Of a stretch of 64,000 nt of DNA, positions 58,297-64,000 are shown in pieces. The DNA is from Bin87 sp963666865 (GTDB lineage Bacteria; Chloroflexota; Dehalococcoidia; Lucifugimonadales; UBA3495). The notes under the pieces were generated by a model. The model had not been told where the DNA came from, ran no database searches, and was given only the letters and a program-made list of their open reading frames with translations. The DNA is taken from assembly GCA_963666865.1 (NCBI GenBank), contig OY763072.1, positions 1,798,001 to 1,862,000 on the forward strand. The letters are read 5' to 3'. The position numbers and the translations under genes are program-made. Within the stretch, counting starts at the first letter, position 1; every line of letters begins with the position of its first letter.

Positions 58297-59697
58297 TTAG
58301 CCGAACTGGTACTCGGTGGTGGCGCTGATGAGAGCCATGGTCTCGCCGATGCGGGTGGCGGTGGCAACGCGGTCGTTCCAGTCAACGTTGCCGCCGGCGC
58401 GGACGTGCTCGGCCAGCTGGCCGCGCGTCTCTTCGCTAAGCTCGATGAAGCCCATGTACTCGGTGCAGGCGTCCAGCATGTGATCGGGGGTTTCGACACC
58501 CTCGGCGTGCATGCGGTCGATGATGTCGCGCATTCCGGGCAGTTCGGGGTCGGAAACCCGGTCGGCCACGAAGTTGATGCGGGCCAGCAGCGCGCCGGAG
58601 TTGATCCACTCGAGACCGGTGTGCCAGCCTTCCACCGACGGCGGGTCCAGGATGGACTGGCCCATATAGGTGGGCTCCTTGCCGATGTTCAGAACGCCGG
58701 GGTCGGGGTTCTCGAACAGTCCCACCATGCGGAGGGTACCGGCGACGACTTCGGCCGGGCTCTTGATCTTCTGGTAGCGGGCGTCCTTGAACCACTGAGA
58801 GTTGAACATGTGGCGGAGGACGGTCCTCATGTCGAAGTTGGAGTCCTCGAACACCTGGCACATCTCTTCCAGAGCGTCCTCGTCGCGGGCCGGCTCGATG
58901 GTCCAGGCGGGAACCTGCGGCTCGTCGGCGACGAAGAAGTTGTAGAGGTGGCGGCAGATGAAGCGGGAGGTGGCGGGCTCTTCGAGGATAATGTCGATGA
59001 TGTCCTCACCGTCGAAGTTGCCGGTGCGACCCAGGAAAGTCTTCTCGCCGAAGTCGTGGTCGGCTTCGTTGTAGGTGAACTTCCAGGGATAGCGGCCGTA
59101 GGGAGCCCGGGGCAGCTTGGCCTGGATGGTCCAGCCGGTGAAGGCCCGCGAGCACTCGCGAACGTCAACCTCGGTGTAGTTGGAAACGCCCATGGAGAAC
59201 AGTTCCAAGAGCTCGCGGCCCCAGTTCTCGTTCACGGCGTCCCGGTGGTTTTCGTTGTTGTCCAGCCAGAAGATCATGGCCGGGTTCTTGGACAGCTCAA
59301 TGAGAATGTCCCGATAGTTGCCCATGCCGTATTCCCGGAGCATGTCAATCTGCTCAAGCAACTGGTCGCAGTTGTCAACCTTGGAGTTGCCGGTGGCGAA
59401 GACATGGTGCCAGAAGAGGGTCATCTTCTCTTCCAGGGGCCGGTCGCTGGAAACCATGTTGTACATCCAGTTGGCCTGACCGGAATAGGGCACTCCGCCG
59501 GGGAGCAGGAAGCTGGGGTGATAGCGCAGCAGCAGCGCCATCTTGCCGCCTTCGTTCTCCGCGGGCGGGTTGAGCAGCTCTTCCACAGTGGCTTCGTAAC
59601 CCTGAGCAACGCAGCGCTCCAACTCTGCGCGGTTGGCGCCAAAGCCGGCGCGCCGCATCAGGTGGGCCATCAATGCCAGGTCATCCTTGTATGACAT
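58297..59697 (-). CDS. DUF1800 family protein
   Basis: The 466-residue product matches DUF1800: HLMRRAGFGANRAELE at the N-terminus, MTLFWHHVFATGNSKVDN, NENWGRELLELFSMGV, and GQSILDPPSVEGWHTGLEWIN. The family is paired with DUF1501 in many genomes, but its function is unknown. GGAGG precedes the ATG at 59697. No signal peptide is seen here either. Confidence 0.93.
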   Translation of the reverse strand: MSYKDDLALMAHLMRRAGFGANRAELERCVAQGYEATVEELLNPPAENEGGKMALLLRYHPSFLLPGGVPYSGQANWMYNMVSSDRPLEEKMTLFWHHVFATGNSKVDNCDQLLEQIDMLREYGMGNYRDILIELSKNPAMIFWLDNNENHRDAVNENWGRELLELFSMGVSNYTEVDVRECSRAFTGWTIQAKLPRAPYGRYPWKFTYNEADHDFGEKTFLGRTGNFDGEDIIDIILEEPATSRFICRHLYNFFVADEPQVPAWTIEPARDEDALEEMCQVFEDSNFDMRTVLRHMFNSQWFKDARYQKIKSPAEVVAGTLRMVGLFENPDPGVLNIGKEPTYMGQSILDPPSVEGWHTGLEWINSGALLARINFVADRVSDPELPGMRDIIDRMHAEGVETPDHMLDACTEYMGFIELSEETRGQLAEHVRAGGNVDWNDRVATATRIGETMALISATTEYQFG

Positions 59698-60001
59698 CCT
59701 GTGCCTCCTTACTGCAATTTGATGCCGTTGTTAATAGCCGATCCGCCCCGGACCGACCGTACGACGATTTGCCGCTAGTTTAATTTAGTCGTAACCCCGT
59801 GTCAACCAAAACAGGGTTACGGCTCAAACTTGATAACCATTATAAAGTGGTAATCCAATGGCAACAGGAGCGGTTTCGACCCCGGTCGCCGTTCCGCCTG
59901 TTTCGCCGTGCGTGAGGATATTCGTGTGGGCTTTATCCTGCCAACCTTGCGCCGTATAATCTGAACCGAACGCAGATCCCAACATTAAGGAGCAACGCCC
60001 A
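59698..60001. other. 304-bp intergenic region between divergent DUF1800 and bicupin genes
   Basis: No gene is seen. It contains an inverted repeat, GTAACCC (59791-59797) with GGGTTAC (59814-59820), a minus-strand TATAAT (59844-59839) that could serve DUF1800, and the plus-strand promoter described separately. Confidence 0.6.
59932..59960 (+). promoter_or_regulatory. Candidate promoter of the bicupin gene
   Basis: A perfect -10 TATAAT (59955-59960) lies 17 bases after TTTATC (59932-59937), a weak -35. Transcription would begin near 59967. AAGGAG (59987-59992) is placed 9 bases before the ATG at 60002. Confidence 0.5.
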
Positions 60002-60706
60002 ATGGAACCCCTGATCCGCAACATCAAAGACTTTCCGGCCGGCTCCCCGGCGCGGCTCATCAGCGCCGACGATAACCCAGCCCTGGTGACGCTGGCGTAC
60101 TCCGTCATCGAGCCGGGCGGAACCAGCGCCCACCACATCCACGAGTGGGAGCACGAAGTGTATATTATCGAGGGCAGCGGCACCCTGGTGGCCGATGGAA
60201 AAGGATACCCCGTCAAGGCGGGCGACGCCATGTTCATTCCACCCATGGTCGATCACGTTACGCGCAATGACGGCGACGCGGACATCCGCCGCATTGAGAT
60301 AAATCCCCTGTCGGCTGCCAGCGGCAACGCCCGGCCCGGCGGTTCTGAGCCGGGGGCCGGCACTCCGCCGGTAATCCGCAACCACGCCGATCTCAACGCT
60401 GAAACCGGGCACACCATGCTCGGTGGCCGCGACGGATGTCCCAATTACCTGATGCTCTACAACGGCGCGATGCAGCCCGGCGCAGTCAGCCACCCCGAAA
60501 CCGGCGGCCACAACCACGCCTGGGACCACACCGTATTCATCCTGGAAGGTTCCGGCACCCTGGTGGTGTCAGGAGAGGAATATACCGTAACAGCGGGCGA
60601 CGCTGTCCTTGTGCCCCCCGGTGAACATCACCAGTGGAAGAACGAAACTGATGCCCCCATGCTCCGCGTCACCTTCAACGATATTGTGTCGGAAGGGCAC
60701 GGCTAA
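60002..60706 (+). CDS. Bicupin protein
   Basis: The 234-residue product has two cupin modules. The first has HHIHEWEHEVYIIEGSG (residues about 40-56) and GDAMFIPPMVDH, and the second GGHNHAWDHTVFILEGSG and GDAVLVPPGEHHQWKN. Each has the His/Glu pattern for a metal. Bicupins include oxalate decarboxylases, dioxygenases and isomerases, but the substrate here is not evident. A palindromic repeat follows the stop within 3 bases. Confidence 0.92.
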   Translation: MEPLIRNIKDFPAGSPARLISADDNPALVTLAYSVIEPGGTSAHHIHEWEHEVYIIEGSGTLVADGKGYPVKAGDAMFIPPMVDHVTRNDGDADIRRIEINPLSAASGNARPGGSEPGAGTPPVIRNHADLNAETGHTMLGGRDGCPNYLMLYNGAMQPGAVSHPETGGHNHAWDHTVFILEGSGTLVVSGEEYTVTAGDAVLVPPGEHHQWKNETDAPMLRVTFNDIVSEGHG

Positions 60707-60709
60707 CCA

Positions 60710-60737
60710 GTAGGGGCGAATAATTATTCGCCCCTAC
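60710..60737. repeat. 28-bp palindromic repeat, copy 7 (intergenic)
   Basis: Perfect arms with the centre AATT make a complete palindrome. It lies between the bicupin stop and the enolase ATG, 18 bases upstream of the latter. Confidence 0.93.
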
Positions 60738-60755
60738 CCCCAAGTTCTGCCAAGC

Positions 60756-62066
60756 ATGACAAACCCAACTAACATTGCATCCGTCCGTGCCCGCGAAGTG
60801 CTTGACTCCCGGGGCAATCCCACCGTGGAGGTTGACCTATCATTGGACGGCGGCGCCTTCGGCCGGGCAATCGTCCCATCGGGCGCTTCTACGGGCCGGC
60901 ACGAAGCGGTCGAGCTGAGGGATGGTGACCCGGCGCGGTACGAAGGTCTAGGGGTTCTGCGGGCAGTCGCTGCTGTCAACGATGTCATTGGACCGTCAAT
61001 CGCCGGCCGAGTTGATGCTTCCGACCAAACGTTCCTGGACAATCGCCTCCGAGAACTCGACGGGACTGCCAACAAGGCCAACTTGGGAGCCAACGCCCTC
61101 CTGGGAGTGTCCCTCGCCGCCGCCCACACGGCGGCCGCAGCGACCGGCCAGCCGCTTTACCGCTATTTGGGCGGGCCGGACGCCACGATGTTGCCCATGC
61201 CGATGGTCAATATCATCAGCGGCGGCAGACACGCCGCCGGCGGATTGGACATGCAGGACTTCCTTGCCATTCCCCTCGGCGCCGAGACCTACCGCGAGGC
61301 GCTGCGGATGGTGGTGGCGGTGTACCGTGCCGTGGGCCGGGTTCTGTCCCAGACCGGAACCTACGCCTATGGCGTCGCTGATGAGGGCGGTTACGGGCCG
61401 CCGTTGCCCTGCCACGAGGACGCTCTGGGCCTGCTCTACGACGCTACGCGGTTGGCTGGTTACCGCTGCGCCCGAGACGGGGACATCGCCATCGGCCTGG
61501 ACGTCGCCGCCACCGAATTTGCGGTAGGTGATGGGAGTTATATTCTTCGGGCGGAGGGTCGGTCATTCACTTCTATCGAGTTAGCCGATTTGCTGGTCCA
61601 TTGGCAACTGACCTACCCGATAATATCCATTGAGGACGGGTTGTCCGAAGACGACTGGGAAGGCTGGCAGTACCTTACTGGCAAAATGGGCCGCGCAACA
61701 CAGCTGATCGGCGACGACCTGTTCACTACCAACCCGGGACGGTTGGCTCAGGGCGCCGATCTTGGAATCGCCAACGCAGTCCTGGTCAAACCTAACCAAA
61801 TCGGTACCCTCACCGAAACCTTGGAAACCGTGCGACTCGCCCAGGAACGGGGCTATCTGCCGGTCATTTCGGCTCGCTCCGGGGAGACGGAGGACACCAC
61901 CATCGCAGACTTGGCGGTTGCCACCGGCGCCGGCCAAATTAAAATCGGCTCCATCACCCGCTCCGAGCGGCTTGCCAAGTACAATCGCCTGCTTCGGATT
62001 GAAGAGGAATTGGGCGAGCGGGCGCAGTTCGCGGGCCGGGATGTGTTCGCCCGGTTTCTAAGTTGA
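60756..62066 (+). CDS. eno: Enolase, divergent
   Basis: The 436-residue product has the enolase architecture: REVLDSRGNPTVEV, PSGASTGRHEA, the metal ligands Asp249, Glu293 and Asp320, Lys345 in VKPNQIGTL and Lys396 near the C-terminus. Two residues of the classical site differ, using yeast numbering: Glu168 is Asp (LDMQDF) and His373 is Ala (ISARSGETED). These may lower or change activity, so it may be a specialised paralogue instead of the main glycolytic enolase. There is no clear ribosome-binding site before the ATG. It overlaps rsmG at its end. Confidence 0.88.
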   Translation: MTNPTNIASVRAREVLDSRGNPTVEVDLSLDGGAFGRAIVPSGASTGRHEAVELRDGDPARYEGLGVLRAVAAVNDVIGPSIAGRVDASDQTFLDNRLRELDGTANKANLGANALLGVSLAAAHTAAAATGQPLYRYLGGPDATMLPMPMVNIISGGRHAAGGLDMQDFLAIPLGAETYREALRMVVAVYRAVGRVLSQTGTYAYGVADEGGYGPPLPCHEDALGLLYDATRLAGYRCARDGDIAIGLDVAATEFAVGDGSYILRAEGRSFTSIELADLLVHWQLTYPIISIEDGLSEDDWEGWQYLTGKMGRATQLIGDDLFTTNPGRLAQGADLGIANAVLVKPNQIGTLTETLETVRLAQERGYLPVISARSGETEDTTIADLAVATGAGQIKIGSITRSERLAKYNRLLRIEEELGERAQFAGRDVFARFLS

Positions 62067-62806
62067 CCGCGACTTCGGACCCGTCGACCATGGAGAGCCT
62101 GACGCAACATGCGAAACGGCTCGGCGTCTGCCTGTCACGCGATCAACTGGACCTGTTTTCCCAATACACGCGCCTGTTGGCCGAAGGGAACCGGCGGGCC
62201 AACCTCACCGCCATTGCAGACCCGGCCGAAGTCCAAGTCCGCCACTATCTCGATTCATTGACCGCCGTGCTAATTCAGACCGAATGGCGGGACAATCTGC
62301 GGGTGATAGATTTGGGCACCGGCGCCGGGTTTCCTGGCGTACCCCTCAAAATAGTGTTTCCCGGAATTCGCCTTACCCTGGTGGAATCGGTCGGCAAAAA
62401 GACTGCGTTCCTGCGGGATCTTGTCGAGAGGTTGGGACTTGCCGACGTGGAGGTACTGACGACACGGGCCGAGGAGTTGGCCCGGGTCGAAGGCTACCGA
62501 GGTCAGTTCGATGTGGCCCTGGCCCGTGGAGTTGGCGCGTTGCCGGTGTTGATCGAGTACGCCTTGCCGCTTTGCAAGGGTCACGGAAAATTGCTCGCCT
62601 GGAAAGGCAAGGACGGGCCCGCGGAAGCTCGGGCATCGGCCAACGCTCTCACCGAACTCGGGGGCGATATTATCGAAATGTATCCGATGGTCTCCCTGTC
62701 ACCCCCATTGCCCCCAGATCGGTGGCTGATCTGCGTTGAGAAGATCCGTCGCACTCCCGGCCGTTACCCTCGGCGAGTGGGTATTCCGGCGAAACAGCCG
62801 TTATGA
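62063..62806 (+). CDS. rsmG: 16S rRNA (guanine527-N7)-methyltransferase RsmG
   Basis: The 247-residue product is RsmG (GidB): the N-terminal NRRANLTAI, VRHYLDSLTAV, and the SAM site DLGTGAGFPGVPLKI near residues 93-107. It methylates G527 of 16S rRNA. The TTG at 62063 overlaps the enolase stop as TTGA. An ATG at 62090 is an alternative start. The next gene on the opposite strand overlaps its 3' end by 6 bases. Confidence 0.94.
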   Translation: MTATSDPSTMESLTQHAKRLGVCLSRDQLDLFSQYTRLLAEGNRRANLTAIADPAEVQVRHYLDSLTAVLIQTEWRDNLRVIDLGTGAGFPGVPLKIVFPGIRLTLVESVGKKTAFLRDLVERLGLADVEVLTTRAEELARVEGYRGQFDVALARGVGALPVLIEYALPLCKGHGKLLAWKGKDGPAEARASANALTELGGDIIEMYPMVSLSPPLPPDRWLICVEKIRRTPGRYPRRVGIPAKQPL

Positions 62807-64000
62807 GAACACGGCGGTCAGATCGACGCGGCCATCGGCGTCCCAACCACGCGCCGCGTAATAGTCGGCGATCATCCCGTCCAGTTCGTCAACCGTCAAC
62901 CCGATGCCGGCGGCCACTCCATCCGGCAGCGGTTCCGTGAGCGTGCGAGGCGGCAGCGTGTCGTCGGACCGTCTCCAGCCCCAGCGCTGATTGTAGGCTT
63001 TTTTCAGATCGGCAACGCCAGCGGCGGCTTTACGCAATTCGGCGGCGTCGAAGTCTTCCCAACCAGTGACCATACGGTACACCGCCGCGGACTCTTCCCA
63101 AAAATCGGAGAAGGCCCGGCGTAAGAACTTGCACCAGATCAGCGAATCCAGCGCGGCGGCAAAATCTTCGCTGTCCGCAGCAATGCGCCCCCGCCTTTCG
63201 TCAACGGTTAGCCGGTCCACCTCGGGCGAGAAGTCAGCGTCGTAGGCCGACGTCCGGTTGTGACACGCGCCGCGTGGGGTCGTCGCCAAGCCCAAAGCCA
63301 GCGTCTTCAGGCTGCGCGGTTCGTAACCCGGCATCTCCAGTCCCTTGACCTGCATGGCCCAGGCGTCCGACCCGCCGCCGACTCGTTCTGCTGCCAGACG
63401 GCTGCCGTCGGCGAGCAGATTGCCCAAATAACCGCGCCGGTGCCCGATGTCATTCAGCAGTGCAATGACCGCTTCCCCATCGCCGAACTGTAGGGGCGAC
63501 CCATGGGTCGCCCCTACGCCCGTCAAAACGCTCCGCTCCTCGCACTCAATGGCCCAGGCGATGACGCCGCCGGCGGAAATTGTGTCCAAGCCCAACTCGT
63601 CGCAACGTCTCACCGCCCGTATCACCGCGTCCGGGTCGCCCACACCCACCAGCGGCCCCAGGGCGAAGAGGCTTTCGTATTCCAGGCGGGCGCTGACCGG
63701 TTTTGCCGCCTTGCCGTCGCCGCCCGTTTTACCTGGCGCCGAAATGATTTTTTCGCACCCGATGGTGCAGTTGGCGCAATGTGCCGACCGCGTTTGTTTG
63801 GTCTGATGCAATACTTCTCCGCTTACCGCCTCGGCATCAACGAAGGTGGATTGTTGGAAATTGCGCGTCGGCAACGTGCCCAGGCGGTTGAAGACGGACA
63901 CGTTGGCAATGGTGCCCAACTCCCGGTACTTGGCGGTGGCCGACCCCAGGCTGCGCCGGCTGAGGTCGCGGGCGTATCGTCGCAGGCTCTCCGGGTCGGC
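62801..64000 (-). CDS. Aldehyde:ferredoxin oxidoreductase family protein (partial, N-terminus outside window)
   Basis: The visible 399 residues are the middle and C-terminal part of a tungsten-pterin AOR-type enzyme, running off the window edge at the 5' end. Visible segments are ELGTIANVSVFNRLGTLPTRNF, CANCTIGCEKII with the cluster Cys motif, FALGPLVGVGDPDAV, and MQVKGLEMPGYEPRS. The fourth cluster Cys is probably in LIWCKFL. A 28-bp palindrome at 63490-63517 is in frame and adds VGATHGSPL before FGDGEAV. Aldehyde or related substrate is not known. Confidence 0.88.
   Translation of the reverse strand, partial: ADPESLRRYARDLSRRSLGSATAKYRELGTIANVSVFNRLGTLPTRNFQQSTFVDAEAVSGEVLHQTKQTRSAHCANCTIGCEKIISAPGKTGGDGKAAKPVSARLEYESLFALGPLVGVGDPDAVIRAVRRCDELGLDTISAGGVIAWAIECEERSVLTGVGATHGSPLQFGDGEAVIALLNDIGHRRGYLGNLLADGSRLAAERVGGGSDAWAMQVKGLEMPGYEPRSLKTLALGLATTPRGACHNRTSAYDADFSPEVDRLTVDERRGRIAADSEDFAAALDSLIWCKFLRRAFSDFWEESAAVYRMVTGWEDFDAAELRKAAAGVADLKKAYNQRWGWRRSDDTLPPRTLTEPLPDGVAAGIGLTVDELDGMIADYYAARGWDADGRVDLTAVFS
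63490..63517. repeat. 28-bp palindromic repeat, CCCATGGG-core variant, inside the AOR gene
   Basis: Outer GTAGGGGCGA and TCGCCCCTAC surround a CCCATGGG core, giving a perfect palindrome. It is read on the minus strand as VGATHGSPL, in the same frame of the repeat as the copies in the DNA methylase gene. Confidence 0.93.

Noticed and set aside
56792..58300. A 502-codon open frame on the plus strand, opposite DUF1501 and the NHL gene
   Set aside because: Its composition is Gly/Val/Ala-rich without family features, while the minus strand encodes recognised proteins there. It is an antisense by-product of high GC.
58240..59694. A 484-codon plus-strand frame opposite DUF1800
   Set aside because: The minus-strand DUF1800 gene has clear motifs and a ribosome-binding site; the plus frame has neither.

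Overview
This is a GC-rich bacterial chromosome segment with short intergenic gaps and long runs of co-directional genes. The gene mix suggests an uncultured Chloroflexota lineage, possibly SAR202-like: a full hopanoid operon, a mitochondrial-type aconitase, NHL-repeat, DUF1501 and DUF1800 proteins, an LLM flavin oxidoreductase, an AOR-type oxidoreductase, a chlorite-dismutase-fold protein and two glutamine synthetases. That placement is inference from gene content; no rRNA gene is present. No phage, insertion sequence or CRISPR array was found.

Layout. 0-8 kb: cupin, CoA-binding protein, ComB-like phosphatase, NHL protein, a large adenine-specific DNA methylase, a chlorite-dismutase-family protein and two Uma2-type nucleases. 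8-11 kb: nadA, miaB and a divergent pair of serine tRNA genes. 11-25 kb: one 13-gene minus-strand run holding the hopanoid pathway (polyprenyl synthase, hpnH, hpnG, hpnA, shc, yjbQ, hpnC, hpnD, hpnE), then an aldolase, a reductase/epimerase, a nucleoside hydrolase and a phosphodiesterase. 25-31 kb: a tartrate/isopropylmalate-type dehydrogenase, two tautomerase-fold proteins, a DUF3179 lipoprotein interrupted by one in-frame UGA, and nadB. 31-41 kb: a VOC protein, an acyltransferase-aminotransferase fusion, aconitase, two ferredoxin-type proteins, an Lrp regulator, a DMT transporter, a DUF393 protein, an isocitrate-lyase-fold enzyme, a GxxExxY cassette and an esterase. 41-47 kb: a queuosine-precursor transporter and a nitrogen block (two glutamine synthetases, Amt) preceded by a phased operator-like array. 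47-56 kb: LLM enzyme, two R2/ferritin-like paralogues around a HigBA toxin-antitoxin pair, plsY, der, a PaREP1/HEPN-like gene, argF and a thioesterase. 56-64 kb: NHL, DUF1501 and DUF1800 genes, a bicupin, a divergent enolase, rsmG and the 3' part of an aldehyde:ferredoxin oxidoreductase gene.

Two things stand out. First, the DUF3179 gene has a UGA exactly where the family's conserved CxxC motif should have its first cysteine, and a hairpin matching bacterial SECIS geometry follows it; this is a selenoprotein candidate. Second, a 28-29 bp palindrome (arms GTAGGGGCGAAT and ATTCGCCCCTAC) is scattered through the window. Besides intergenic copies, it lies inside coding sequence twice in the DNA methylase and once in the AOR gene, each time in the one frame that lacks a stop, adding a VGANNHSPL-like peptide. 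Other points are a five-site 11-bp-phased GTnAC array before amt, a canonical promoter with palindromes upstream of lrp, paralogues that have lost catalytic or metal-binding residues (R2-like, tautomerase-like, enolase), and an inverted repeat that frames the GxxExxY gene and supplies its first codons.
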